From the NCBI RefSeq assembly GCF_014466955.1, contig NZ_AP023396.1, forward strand, positions 3,038,001 to 3,102,000: 64,000 bases of DNA, written 5' to 3'. Every line of letters begins with the position of its first letter. Positions within the stretch are counted from its first letter, which is position 1. The notes under the pieces are model-generated. The model saw only the letters and a list, made by a program, of their open reading frames with translations, was not told where the DNA came from and ran no database searches. This DNA is from Nocardia wallacei (GTDB lineage Bacteria; Actinomycetota; Actinomycetes; Mycobacteriales; Mycobacteriaceae). Made by a program: the position numbers and the translations under genes. Positions 31,619 to 40,507 of the stretch are shown here, piece by piece.

Positions 31619-33274
31619 TCACGCCTTCTCGCGCAGCGCCAGCACGCTGCCCTCGGCATCGGCCGAGACGTAGAGGGTGCCGTCCGGTGCGGCGGCGATG
31701 CCCGCGAAGGGGCCCATCGGACCGGAGAACGGCGGGGTGCCGAGCAGCGGTTTGGGCACCACGCCGGGCGGTGCGCCGATGGGGAGGCCGGACGCGAGCG
31801 TGGTGCGCGCCTCGGTCTCGAGATCGACCCGCACCACGCTCTTCGCGCCGGGGTCGACGATGTGTAATTGCCCGTCGCGCACCAGGATTCCGTGTGGCGT
31901 CGCCAATCCGTCGACCACCGTGTCGACACCGGCGGGGCCGATCGAGACCACACGCCCGGCGCCCGATTCGGACACCAGGACGGTGCCGTCCGGGCCGAAT
32001 GCGACCCCCAGTGGCGCGTTCAGCCCGGCGGCCAGCACCTCGACCTCGCCCGCCCGGACCGACAGCACCCGGCCCGCGCCCAGCTCGGCGGCGACGATCG
32101 CGCCGCCGGGGGCTTGCCCGATGCCGTAGAGCTGGTCGAAGCCGTCGGCGACGACCTGCGGCTCCTCGGCCGAACCCGGGCGGTAGCGCGAGATCTGGCC
32201 GGTGGAGGTGGCGCACACGAACTCGCCCGCGCCCACGGCGGCGACGCCGCGCACGTATCCGGGGTTGCCGGGGCTGAAAAGTGAGGCGACAGTGTGTAAT
32301 TCGCCGTCACGCAGCACGTAGAAGAAGGTGCCGTCGGCGATGTAGAGGCTGCCGTCGGGGGCGACGGTGAGATCCAGCGGCCACAGCAGGCCGCCATCCA
32401 GTACCGGGCGGGTCTCGCCGCCGGCGCGGATCTCGGTGATCGCGCCGGAGAAGTGCGACACGAGCAACCGGTCGCCGACGAAGGTGCAGTTGTCCAGGCC
32501 GGGCTCCAGCCGCGCCAGCACCACCCGATCGCCGGTGCGCGGGTCGATGCGCAGCACCTCGCCGGACGCCGCCTGGGTCGAGACGAGGCAGCCCTCGGCA
32601 TCGAACTTGACCGAGTCGGGCGCGCCGAGATCACCGGCGACCCGTTGCGGCGCACCGCCGTCGGGGTCGATGCGCCAGATGTCGTTGGTGCCCATGACCG
32701 GGTAGTACAGGAGCCCGTCGGGGCCGACCTCCATGGCGTTGGGCATCGGCAGGTTGTCCTGCAGCACCCGCGGAGCGCCGCCGTCGAGGGGAAGTTCCAT
32801 GAGCCGCCCGCCGATGCGGCATTCGTTGACGAACAGGCGACCGTGGTACACGGTGATGCCGTTGGCGCCGGGCAGATCGGCGCGGAGCACCCGGGTGCGG
32901 CCGTCGGCGCCGCGGACGCTGACTCGCGCGTCCATGTATTCGGTGGCGATCAGATTGCCCTCGGCGTCGAAGGCCAGGTCGTCGGGGGCGACGATGTCAC
33001 CGCCCTTGGCGCTGACGGTCTCCAGCTCGCCGGTGCCGACGTCGAGTGCGCTGATCTGACTGCCGGCGACCTGGGCCACGTAGACGCGGCCGTCGGGACC
33101 GGTGCGCAGGCCGTTCGCGCCGAACAGCCGGCTCGGCGGGGTGAGCCGTCGCAGGCTCCAACCCTCGGCGAGGGATATCGATGCGGTGCCGCGGTAACGC
33201 GCCCCTGTAGTCAAGGCGGGGCCTCCGAGTGGTGAGAAGTTCGTTGGTCTTGTCATGTCTCTGACCCGCTGCAT
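31619..33274 (-). CDS. SMP-30/gluconolactonase-like beta-propeller protein
   Basis: First gene of the minus-strand operon, up to 551 residues. Repeated strands such as GPDGRVYVAQ, DAEGNLIATEY, GPDGLLYYPV, APDGSLYIADG, FGPDGTVLVSESG and APDGTLYVSADAEG show a beta-propeller with NHL/SMP-30-type blades, probably more than six, so it is longer than a typical ~300-residue lactonase. No signal peptide. Beside a Baeyer-Villiger enzyme, lactone hydrolysis is the best guess. ATG 33274 or 33256 may be the start; neither has a strong ribosome-binding site. Confidence 0.8.
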   Translation of the reverse strand: MQRVRDMTRPTNFSPLGGPALTTGARYRGTASISLAEGWSLRRLTPPSRLFGANGLRTGPDGRVYVAQVAGSQISALDVGTGELETVSAKGGDIVAPDDLAFDAEGNLIATEYMDARVSVRGADGRTRVLRADLPGANGITVYHGRLFVNECRIGGRLMELPLDGGAPRVLQDNLPMPNAMEVGPDGLLYYPVMGTNDIWRIDPDGGAPQRVAGDLGAPDSVKFDAEGCLVSTQAASGEVLRIDPRTGDRVVLARLEPGLDNCTFVGDRLLVSHFSGAITEIRAGGETRPVLDGGLLWPLDLTVAPDGSLYIADGTFFYVLRDGELHTVASLFSPGNPGYVRGVAAVGAGEFVCATSTGQISRYRPGSAEEPQVVADGFDQLYGIGQAPGGAIVAAELGAGRVLSVRAGEVEVLAAGLNAPLGVAFGPDGTVLVSESGAGRVVSIGPAGVDTVVDGLATPHGILVRDGQLHIVDPGAKSVVRVDLETEARTTLASGLPIGAPPGVVPKPLLGTPPFSGPMGPFAGIAAAPDGTLYVSADAEGSVLALREKA

Positions 33275-33329
33275 CGCGGAAATGACATTCCGCTGATACG
33301 CAGCGCAGGCCGTGTAACGCGCATCACGC

Positions 33330-33357
33330 TACTTCAATCCTCATAAGGATAGCAATA
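33330..33357 (-). promoter_or_regulatory. GntR-type operator, copy 1 (28 bp)
   Basis: Exact reverse complement of 34512-34539. The core is ATCCT-TATG-AGGAT. It lies 56-83 bp upstream of the SMP-30 gene, in the orientation of the minus-strand operon. The copies flank the GntR/FCD gene, so that protein probably controls both operons. Confidence 0.75.
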
Positions 33358-33541
33358 CTCGAGTTGTTACTTACCGTCGAGTAGTCGAAGGTCCGGCTGC
33401 TGCGAGCTTGTGAGTGCGTGCTCGGAAGATGCACGGCTACATGGTGTTTCCCCGCTCGAGGCGACGAGGGGAACTCGGTGCGCGTACCGGTGAGCGGAGA
33501 TGTCGATCCGGGTTGTTCGCGGATGTCTGACTGATAATCTC

Positions 33542-33558
33542 TTCTCATACGAGGAGAA
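33542..33558. promoter_or_regulatory. TTCTC-GAGAA palindrome
   Basis: TTCTC (33542-33546) and GAGAA (33554-33558) flank a 7-bp spacer, the same design as the site at 62438-62458. It includes the octamer TCTCATAC, also found at 54503 and, inverted, at 62291. The binding protein is unknown. Confidence 0.45.
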
Positions 33559-33620
33559 TACGATTACCGACTGATCATCGGGCGGCTTTGCTCAACCGCG
33601 TTGTGGCACGAGCGGAGCGC

Positions 33621-34427
33621 TCAGATCCCCGTGCGCGGACCGGGCCGCATGGCCAGCCGGGCGCCGCTGGGAGAGGCGTTGACCACGCCGTCGTCGAAGC
33701 GCTCGAGGACCAGCGCCTGGGTGGCGGCCAGGTGGGCGCGATACAGCCGCTCGGCCTCGTCGGCCCGGCCCGCCGCGATGTCCTTGACGAGGCGGCGATG
33801 AGTGCGCACCGCCTCTGCGGCCTCGGCGGGGGACGGGTACTCGCCGCGGCGGGTCAGCGTCTCCGCCCACGTCTGCTCCTGTACCGACCACAGCGCGACC
33901 AGCGTGCTGACCACGTAGCGGACGGTGAGGTTCGGCGTGAAGGAGACGATCAGGTCGTGGAATTCGCGGGCGGTATGGGTGAACGCCACGCCGTCGTCGA
34001 CGAGTTCGGCCGACTTGTCGACATTCTCGGTGAGCGCGGGGATGACGGTTTCCGCGCGGTCGGGCCGACGGGCGCACTCTGCCGCGCAGGTCGGCTCCAG
34101 TATGCGCAGACCCGCGGCGAGGTCGCCGAGAGTGACGTGCGCGGCCTGCAGGGCGAGGCCGAGGTGGTAGGCCGCGGACCGCTCGTCGGGCCGGTGCACC
34201 TCCGCGCCGCCGACATTGCCGCGGCGCACCGTGACCAGGCCCTCGGTCTCCAGGATGCGCAGCGCCTCCCGGATCGAGGGGTAGCTGACGCCGAAGTCCT
34301 GTACCAGCTGGTCCTGGGTGGGCAGCCGGTAGTGCTCGTCGCCGGCCAGGATGCGCGAGCGCAGCTCGGCGGCAACGGTTTCGGCGATCCGGCGCTGCGG
34401 CACGCGGCCGCGCTTGGCTGCGGTCAT
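33621..34427 (-). CDS. GntR family regulator, FadR/FCD subfamily
   Basis: A 268-residue regulator. The winged helix-turn-helix occupies about residues 12-80, including LPTQDQLVQDFGVSYPSIREAL and LVTVRRGNVGG. The helical FCD ligand domain follows, with the metal/ligand histidines probably in AREFHDLIV and RTHRRLV. ATG 34427 is taken as start; GTG 34454 is in frame and possible. It lies between two identical inverted operators that face the two flanking operons, so it most likely senses a pathway acid or acyl-CoA and represses both. Confidence 0.9.
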   Translation of the reverse strand: MTAAKRGRVPQRRIAETVAAELRSRILAGDEHYRLPTQDQLVQDFGVSYPSIREALRILETEGLVTVRRGNVGGAEVHRPDERSAAYHLGLALQAAHVTLGDLAAGLRILEPTCAAECARRPDRAETVIPALTENVDKSAELVDDGVAFTHTAREFHDLIVSFTPNLTVRYVVSTLVALWSVQEQTWAETLTRRGEYPSPAEAAEAVRTHRRLVKDIAAGRADEAERLYRAHLAATQALVLERFDDGVVNASPSGARLAMRPGPRTGI

Positions 34428-34511
34428 GCGGGCCGCCGCCCAGGGGTGGTGCACGCGCGCGTCGCCTCGGTCATGGCGGCAGTCTAGTCAACGGCGAATT
34501 GACCGTACAAA

Positions 34512-34539
34512 TATTGCTATCCTTATGAGGATTGAAGTA
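34512..34539 (+). promoter_or_regulatory. GntR-type operator, copy 2 (28 bp) overlapping the promoter
   Basis: Identical to the reverse complement of 33330-33357. TTGACC at 34499-34504 could be a -35 element with a weak -10 (TTATGA, 34523-34528) inside the operator, giving a leader of only ~15 nt before ATG 34550. Binding here would block transcription of the acyl-CoA dehydrogenase operon. Confidence 0.72.
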
Positions 34540-34549
34540 CTGTGCGGCA

Positions 34550-35719
34550 ATGGACTTCACGATGGGTGAGTCCGCCGCGGAACTCCGGGCCGAGTTGCGG
34601 CGGCTGATAACCGAGGAGGTCCCCGCCGACTATCTCGGCGCGTTCACCGACGATCCCGCCGATCTGGCTGTCGCCCAACGGTTCTGCCGGGTGCTCGCCG
34701 ATCGGGGCCTGCTCTGCGCGGCTTGGCCGGAGGAGTTCGGCGGCCGCGGCGCCTCGGTGTGGGAGCAGACCGTGGTGCGCGAGGAGATGTGGGCGCACCA
34801 CGAACCCCGCGGGGCTCAATATATGGGTGTCAACTGGGTGGGGCCGACCATCATGCGGCACGGGACGCCCGAACAGCAGCGCAAGCATCTGCCGCCGATC
34901 GCGCGCGGCGAGGTGATCTGGTGCCAGGGCTTCAGCGAGCCCGATTCCGGATCCGATCTGGCGTCGCTGCGTACCGCCGCCCGCCGCGACGGCGACGGCT
35001 GGCGCATCTCCGGGCAGAAGATCTGGACCTCCTACGCCACCATGGCGCAGTGGATCTTCCTGCTCGCGCGGACCTCCTCGGTGGGCCGGAAACAACAGGG
35101 GCTCACCGTCTTTCTGCTGCCGATGTCGGATCCGGGGATCGAGGTACGGCCGATCCGATCGATGCTCGGGCCGCATCATCTCAACGAGGTTTTCCTCGAC
35201 GGTGTGCGCGCGACCGAGGCCGATGTGCTGGGTGAGGTCGATCGGGGGTGGCCGGTGGTAGGGGAGGTGCTGGCCTTCGAACGGGTCGGGATCGCCCGCT
35301 ATGCCCGCTGCGACCGGCTGCTGCGCGCGGCTCCGGAGGTACTCGGGGCGCGGTGGGAACAGGTTCCGGCCGAGTTGCGCGCGCGCTGGGTGCGGGCGCT
35401 CACTCGCGCTCGGCGCGCCCGGCTGCTGGCCTACCAGGTGGTCGCCACGCAGAGCGCCGGGCAGGTGTCGCCCGCCGACACCGCCGCCTATCGCATCGCG
35501 GTGACCAGGCTGGACCAGGAGAGTGCGGGCGTCCTCGCCGAACTGGCCGGGTATGTCACGGGAGACGGTGACGCGCAACGCCGCTTCCGTCGCGCCGTGG
35601 ACGACCACTGGCGCTACGCCAATGCCGCGACCGTCGCCTCGGGCAGCATCGAGATGCAGCAGATCCTGCTGGCCCGGTCACTACTGGGTCGATCCCGCCG
35701 ACCGGGTGCGGCCGCATGA
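34550..35719 (+). CDS. Acyl-CoA dehydrogenase, full-length type
   Basis: A 389-residue dehydrogenase opening the plus-strand operon. GFSEPDSGSDLASLRT and GQKIWTSYA are intact FAD/substrate segments, and SGSIEMQQILLARSLLG is the C-terminal end. Glu in AFERVG is at the long-chain-type base position. The next gene encodes a degenerate acyl-CoA dehydrogenase, so the two may form an alpha2beta2 heterotetramer as known for mycobacterial steroid FadE pairs. ATG 34550 is chosen because earlier starts fall inside the operator. Confidence 0.9.
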   Translation: MDFTMGESAAELRAELRRLITEEVPADYLGAFTDDPADLAVAQRFCRVLADRGLLCAAWPEEFGGRGASVWEQTVVREEMWAHHEPRGAQYMGVNWVGPTIMRHGTPEQQRKHLPPIARGEVIWCQGFSEPDSGSDLASLRTAARRDGDGWRISGQKIWTSYATMAQWIFLLARTSSVGRKQQGLTVFLLPMSDPGIEVRPIRSMLGPHHLNEVFLDGVRATEADVLGEVDRGWPVVGEVLAFERVGIARYARCDRLLRAAPEVLGARWEQVPAELRARWVRALTRARRARLLAYQVVATQSAGQVSPADTAAYRIAVTRLDQESAGVLAELAGYVTGDGDAQRRFRRAVDDHWRYANAATVASGSIEMQQILLARSLLGRSRRPGAAA

Positions 35720-35870
35720 GCGGGTGGCCTGGTCGCTGCTGGGCCAGGGCTGTGGTGTCAGGAGGCGGTACGAGCCGGCGCGGTGATGGCCTTGGGGCGG
35801 AAACGAATTCGGTAGGCGTCCGTGCGCTGGGGTGTGGTGGGCGGGGCAGGTTTGTCGGAGGGAGTTGGAC

Positions 35871-36857
35871 ATGACCGCCGCGGAGTTTCGGCAGCAGGAA
35901 CATGGCATGAGTATCGAACTCTCGGATGAGGCAACGGAATTCGGCAAGCAGGCGGTGCGGGCACTGGCGGTGGCCGGGGGTGACGACCTGGTGCGGGCGG
36001 CGGAGCGGGAGCCGGGGCGGCGGGCGGCTCTGGTCGAGCCGGTGCTCGGCGCCCTGGGTGCCTGGGAGCTGGCGCCGCGGCGCGATGGTGCGGAGCTGGA
36101 AGCGGCGGCGGTGCTGTGCCGTAGTGCGGGATACTGGGCTACGCCGTATCCGGTGGCGGAACGCCTGGCCCGGCCGGAAGGCGGCAGCGCCGACGGACTG
36201 CTGGTGGTAGCCGGGGACGAGCCTGCCGCCGCGATCGCGGGAATCGAACAACCCTGGGCGACAGTGAACTTCGATGGTGTGCGCGGCGTAGCGACGGCAC
36301 GTGCGCCGCTTTCGCCCGCACGCGAGACGGCGTTCGTGACGCGACTGGACATTCGGCCCCTCGAGGGCGACGGGGGCGGCGATCTCGCGCTGGCGGTGCT
36401 GCTGCCGTGCTGGACGTTGCTCGGAATGCTGGATCGCGCAATGGAACTGACCCGTGATCATGTCCTGGTGCGGGAGCAGTTCGGGCGGCCGCTGGCCGAA
36501 TTCCAGTCGGTGCAGTTCCAGTTGACCGATGCCGAGGTGGAGCGGCGCGGCGCGGACATGCTCGCGCGTCATGCGCTGTGGAGCAGCCAGGCGGGCCGGG
36601 ACGCCGCGCTGGTCGACGCGCTCACGCTGCGTTCGGCGATGCTGGCGGCGGCGGACACGGTCTTCCGGATCGCCCATCAACTGCACGGCGCCTCGGGTTT
36701 CTGCGACGAGTCGCCGCTGTCGTGGCTGTCTCGGTACAGCCTGCCGCTGCGCCGCCTGCCACTCGGCGCGGCCGCCACCGAGGACCTGCTGACCCGATTG
36801 GTCGGGCGGGACGGCCCCGCGGGATTGTTCGAAGCGAACGGGGAATACGGCCGATGA
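35871..36857 (+). CDS. Acyl-CoA dehydrogenase-like protein, short degenerate type
   Basis: A 328-residue acyl-CoA dehydrogenase relative. The C-terminal helical domain is clear (HVLVREQFGRPLAEFQSVQFQL and HQLHGASGFCDESPLSWL), but the middle beta-domain lacks the T/S-EPG-SD FAD-binding segment and is shortened. Such proteins act as the second subunit of heterotetrameric acyl-CoA dehydrogenases in actinobacterial steroid catabolism. A strong GGAGGGAG precedes ATG 35871; ATG 35907 is in frame. It overlaps the hydratase gene by 4 bp. Confidence 0.85.
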   Translation: MTAAEFRQQEHGMSIELSDEATEFGKQAVRALAVAGGDDLVRAAEREPGRRAALVEPVLGALGAWELAPRRDGAELEAAAVLCRSAGYWATPYPVAERLARPEGGSADGLLVVAGDEPAAAIAGIEQPWATVNFDGVRGVATARAPLSPARETAFVTRLDIRPLEGDGGGDLALAVLLPCWTLLGMLDRAMELTRDHVLVREQFGRPLAEFQSVQFQLTDAEVERRGADMLARHALWSSQAGRDAALVDALTLRSAMLAAADTVFRIAHQLHGASGFCDESPLSWLSRYSLPLRRLPLGAAATEDLLTRLVGRDGPAGLFEANGEYGR

Positions 36858-37630
36858 GTGACGACCTTCCTCCGGTGCTGACCGTGACGGCCGAGGGACC
36901 GGTTCGTCACGTCGTGATCAACCGTCCGGACGAACTCAACGCGGTGAACGCCGACCTGCATCGGGCGCTGGCGGAGGTGTGGCGGCGCCTGGCCGCCGAC
37001 CGCGAGGCGCGGGTGGTCATCCTCACGGGTGCCGGGCGGGCATTCAGCGCGGGTGGTGATCTGGATTGGATCATGTCGTTTCTGGACGATCCGGTGGCCC
37101 GGGACGAGAGTATCCGGGAAGGCGCTCGGATCATCGAGGAGCTGTTGCGCTTTCCGCTGCCGGTGATCGCCGCGGTCAACGGTCCGGCGATGGGGCTGGG
37201 CGCGAGCGTCGCCATGCTGTGCGATGTGGTGCTGATGTCCGAGCGCGCCTACCTGGCCGATCCGCACGTGGCGGTCGGGCTGGTGGCGGGCGACGGGGGC
37301 GCGGCGTTCTGGCCGCTGCTCACCCCGCTCCTGCGAACCCGCGAATACCTGTACACCGGCGACCGGATCGACGCCGCCACCGCGGTGGAGGTCGGTCTGG
37401 CCAGCCGGGTCGTAGCGGCGGGCGAGCTGCTCGCCGAGGCGCGCGAGCTGGCCGAGCGCCTGGCCGCGCAGCCGCCGGAGGCGTTGCGCGGCACCAAGAG
37501 AGTGGTGAACATGTACCTCTCGCAGGCCCTCGCCGGGCCCATGCAGGCCGGGTTCGCCGCCGAGGTGGTCAGCATGCAGACCCCGGAACACCGGGAACGG
37601 CTGCTCGCGCTGCGGGACCGGGCGCGGTGA
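36854..37630 (+). CDS. Enoyl-CoA hydratase/isomerase family protein
   Basis: A 258-residue crotonase-fold protein. Oxyanion-hole segments are GRAFSAGGDLDWI and GPAMGLGASVAML; the second catalytic region reads VGLVAGDGGAAFW, with Asp rather than the two glutamates of classic hydratases, so hydratase or isomerase activity is uncertain. It is coupled by ATGA at its start and GTGA at its end to acyl-CoA dehydrogenase genes, so it acts in the same beta-oxidation unit. Confidence 0.87.
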   Translation: MSDDLPPVLTVTAEGPVRHVVINRPDELNAVNADLHRALAEVWRRLAADREARVVILTGAGRAFSAGGDLDWIMSFLDDPVARDESIREGARIIEELLRFPLPVIAAVNGPAMGLGASVAMLCDVVLMSERAYLADPHVAVGLVAGDGGAAFWPLLTPLLRTREYLYTGDRIDAATAVEVGLASRVVAAGELLAEARELAERLAAQPPEALRGTKRVVNMYLSQALAGPMQAGFAAEVVSMQTPEHRERLLALRDRAR

Positions 37631-38823
37631 CCGGGCGCGATCCGGCCGAGTTCCGCGCCGAGGTGCGGCAGTGGTGCCGCGCGCACGTGCCGACCGACTG
37701 GCGGCGGAGCCAGACCGGCGCCTCCGACGCGGAATTCGTCCGCTTCCAACGGGACTGGTTCCAGCGGTTGCGCGCGGCCGGATATGCCGTGCCGCACTGG
37801 CCGCGCGAGTACGGCGGCGGCATGCCGGTCGCGGAACAGATCGTGCTCTATCAGGAACTCGCCGCGCACGACGCGCCGCGGCTGGTCCTGGCCTTCGTGG
37901 CCGTGCACCACGCGGCGGCGACACTGCTGGCCGCCGGGACCGAGGCGCAGCGGCGTCGGCACCTGCCCGCGATCCTCGACGGCGAGATCTGGGCGCAGGG
38001 CTTCTCCGAGCCGGGCGCGGGATCGGATCTGGCGGCATTGCGCACCGCCGCGCGCCGTGAAGGGGACGAGTACGTGGTCACCGGGCAGAAGGTGTGGGCG
38101 AGCGGCGCGCAATACGCCGACTGGTGCCTGCTGCTGGCCCGCACCGACCCGAATGCGCCCAAGCGCCAGGGGATCTCGTACTTCCTGCTGGACATGCGCA
38201 CCCCCGGCGTCGAGGTGCGGCCGATCCGCCAGGCCACCGGGGAATCGCATTTCTGCGAGATCTTCCTCGACCAGGCCCGGATCCCCGCAGACCGGCTGGT
38301 GGGCGCGGAGAACGCGGGCTGGCGGGTGGCCCGCGCGACCTTGGGCGCCGAACGTGGTCTGACCATGCTGGAATTGGCCGAACGACTCGGCAACGCCGGG
38401 TTCCGGTGGCTGGTCGAGGCTTGCGAACGCCCGGACGACAGCGGGCGGCGGCCGATCGATGACCCGGTGGTGTGCGACCGCCTCGCCACCCTGGAAATCG
38501 AACTCACCGGGCTGCGCGCACTGTGCCGGGAGCTGGTGGAGCGCCACGAGACGGCCACCGCCGGTCCGGCCGACGCCTCCGTCGTGAAGCTGTACTACAG
38601 CGAACTACTGCAGCGCATCACGGATTTCGGGGCGGAGGTGGGCGGCATGGCCGCTCAGACCGTCGTGCGCAAACCGATGTCCGGCGGCTGGGAATCGGGC
38701 GCGTGGGTCCTCGACTTCGTCGGCTCCTGGGAATGGACCATCCCGGGCGGTACCAGCGAAATCCAGCGCACCATCATCGCCGAGCGCGGCCTCGGCCTCC
38801 CCAGGTCGCCGACGGGGGCATGA
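37627..38823 (+). CDS. Acyl-CoA dehydrogenase, full-length type
   Basis: A 398-residue dehydrogenase with GFSEPGAGSDLAALRT and GQKVWASGA for FAD binding and IPGGTSEIQRTIIAERGLGLPR at the C-terminus. Glu in GAERGLT is at the long-chain-type catalytic position. The GTG start overlaps the hydratase stop and its stop overlaps the start of a degenerate partner (38820), a gene order typical of heterotetrameric FadE pairs. Confidence 0.92.
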   Translation: MTGRDPAEFRAEVRQWCRAHVPTDWRRSQTGASDAEFVRFQRDWFQRLRAAGYAVPHWPREYGGGMPVAEQIVLYQELAAHDAPRLVLAFVAVHHAAATLLAAGTEAQRRRHLPAILDGEIWAQGFSEPGAGSDLAALRTAARREGDEYVVTGQKVWASGAQYADWCLLLARTDPNAPKRQGISYFLLDMRTPGVEVRPIRQATGESHFCEIFLDQARIPADRLVGAENAGWRVARATLGAERGLTMLELAERLGNAGFRWLVEACERPDDSGRRPIDDPVVCDRLATLEIELTGLRALCRELVERHETATAGPADASVVKLYYSELLQRITDFGAEVGGMAAQTVVRKPMSGGWESGAWVLDFVGSWEWTIPGGTSEIQRTIIAERGLGLPRSPTGA

Positions 38824-39956
38824 TGAACGACTTCGCCGAGATCCACGACGAGTTGCGCACGGTGGCGCGCGGCCTGCTCGCCAAATCCGGGCACGAGGCC
38901 ACGGCGGACTGGTCGGCGATCGCCGGTGCGGGCTGGCCGGGTCTGGAGGCGCCGGACGAATTCGACGGCGCGGGAGCCACTTTCGCCGAGCTGGCGGTAG
39001 TGCTCGAGGAGATCGGCCGGGCGGCGGCGCGCACGGCCTTCCCCTCGGTGGCCGTGCTGGGGGTCGGGGCGCTCGGCCTGCTGGCCGCAAGCCCGCAGCG
39101 GGACAGGCTTCTTCGCGAGTGCGTGGCGGGTGATGCGCTACCCGTCGCGGTGCTGCCGGGAACGTGGGGGCCGGGGACGGATACCTGCGCTGCGGTGGCC
39201 GGGGTGGGCGCCGGCGGTAGGGCTGGTCCGGTGGCGAGCGCGGGGTTCACGCTCGGGGCGGCGGCGGACGGCTTGCTGTGTGGCACCGCTGAATTCGTGT
39301 GTGATGCCACCGTGGGGGATCGACTCCTGATCCCGGTCCGCGCGGCGGATGGCGCGGTCGTGATCGCGGTGGTCGAGGCGAGAGCGAAAGGGCTGGCAGT
39401 CGAGGCGGAGCCGGTGGTTGATGCGACGCGGGTGTTCGGTCGCGTGGTCGCCGATCGGGTTGCGGTCGCGCCGGAGGCGGTGCTGAGATTCGCGGGGGAC
39501 GGCGCGGCGGGACTGCGACGGCTGTACGACCGGGCCGGGACCGCCATCGCCTGCGACAGTCTCGGGCTCAGTGCGGCCGTGCTGGACGCGACCGTCGAAT
39601 ATGTGCGTGTCCGAGAGCAATTCGGGCGGCCGGTGGGCTCGTTCCAAGCGGTTCAGCACGCCTGTGCGGACATGCTGGTGCAGGTGTCGGTGGCGCGGCA
39701 GCTGGTGACGGCGGCCGTCCGTGCCGAGGTCGCGCGGGCGCCGGACGCCTCGGTGGCGGCCTCGATGGCGAAGGCGTACGCCACCGAGGTGGCGGTGCGG
39801 GTCGCGGGCAAGGCCATGCAACTGCACGGCGGCATCGGTTACACCTGGGAGAGCGGCATGCACGTCTACCTCAAGCGCGCCACGCTCAACAGGTCGCTGT
39901 TCGGCACACCGTCCGCGCACCGTGCCGAGCTGGCCCGCCGATTCCGCCGAGGGTGA
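38820..39956 (+). CDS. Acyl-CoA dehydrogenase-like protein, degenerate partner type
   Basis: A 378-residue acyl-CoA dehydrogenase relative without the EPG-GSD segment in its middle domain (LPGTWGPGTDTCAAVAGV at that point). The C-terminal domain is well kept: YVRVREQFGRPVGSFQAVQH and LHGGIGYTWESGMHVYLKR. It is coupled to the full-length enzyme upstream (ATGATG overlapping its end) and is probably its heteromeric partner. Last gene of the GntR-controlled plus-strand operon. Confidence 0.87.
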   Translation: MMNDFAEIHDELRTVARGLLAKSGHEATADWSAIAGAGWPGLEAPDEFDGAGATFAELAVVLEEIGRAAARTAFPSVAVLGVGALGLLAASPQRDRLLRECVAGDALPVAVLPGTWGPGTDTCAAVAGVGAGGRAGPVASAGFTLGAAADGLLCGTAEFVCDATVGDRLLIPVRAADGAVVIAVVEARAKGLAVEAEPVVDATRVFGRVVADRVAVAPEAVLRFAGDGAAGLRRLYDRAGTAIACDSLGLSAAVLDATVEYVRVREQFGRPVGSFQAVQHACADMLVQVSVARQLVTAAVRAEVARAPDASVAASMAKAYATEVAVRVAGKAMQLHGGIGYTWESGMHVYLKRATLNRSLFGTPSAHRAELARRFRRG

Positions 39957-40119
39957 CCGCCGCGGTGGTGCGGGCGGGGACGGTACGTCCACCAATGGTG
40001 TGGGTTCGGGGATGGCGAGACGCTCGGCCCCGCTAGGGTGCTCGCGTCGGCCGTTGACGATCGCCAGCGGTTCGCCGATACCGTGTGTAGTCCGTTCTGC
40101 CCAGGGAGGAGCAAGAATC

Positions 40120-40470
40120 GTGCGAAGTATCGTCCGTGCCGGGCTGTCCGCCATCGCGGTGACCGCGGCCGGAATCGTGGCGCTCGCGCCGTCGGCCGCC
40201 GCCGCGCCGTCCTACTACGACCCCGAGATCTGGTCGTGCGGCCATCTTTTCCGCACGCCGCTGGAAGCGCCGCGACCGGGCACCGCGGCGTACTGGAGTC
40301 CGTTCGGTACCTCGAACATCGTCTGCTACGACGACGGCAGCGGGTTGGCGCGCTACTATCAGCGCGACCCGGGTGGCGCGTGGCACGACATGAACGAACT
40401 GGTGCCCGGCAACTTCTTCCCGGTCATCTTCTCGACCACCATTCCCGACCGCGCGCACTGGCGCGGGTGA
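40120..40470 (+). CDS. Small secreted protein, function unknown
   Basis: A 116-residue protein with a classical Sec signal peptide: MRSIVRAG, a hydrophobic stretch to about residue 26, and a probable cleavage after AAA near residue 28. The mature ~88 residues contain two Cys (SCGHLF and NIVCYDD) that could form one disulfide, and many aromatic residues. I do not recognise a family. GTG 40120 follows GGGAGGAGC, a good ribosome-binding site. It stands apart from the catabolic operons and may be unrelated. Confidence 0.8.
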   Translation: MRSIVRAGLSAIAVTAAGIVALAPSAAAAPSYYDPEIWSCGHLFRTPLEAPRPGTAAYWSPFGTSNIVCYDDGSGLARYYQRDPGGAWHDMNELVPGNFFPVIFSTTIPDRAHWRG

Positions 40471-40507
40471 GGGGGCCGAATCCGGCACCCCTGACGTAGC
40501 GGAACGC

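Larger units (their letters stand above)
33275..33620. other. 346-bp intergenic region with two operators
   Basis: I see no gene here. It holds the promoter of the minus-strand operon, with the 28-bp GntR-type operator at 33330-33357 and a TTCTC-GAGAA palindrome at 33542-33558. The latter is framed by TAATC (33535-33539) and GATTA (33562-33566) with nearly the same centre. GACTGATAATC (33529-33539) recurs as GACTGATCATC (33569-33579). The rest is unremarkable. Confidence 0.6.

Noticed and set aside
29366..31867. 833-codon plus-strand open frame
   Set aside because: Antisense to the Rieske and SDR genes, with composition typical of a shadow frame.
39978..39990. GGACG-GTA-CGTCC palindrome resembling the TetR operator at 11914
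   Set aside because: The spacer is 3 bp instead of 2, it is a short GC-rich string and lies far from the TetR gene; chance is likely.
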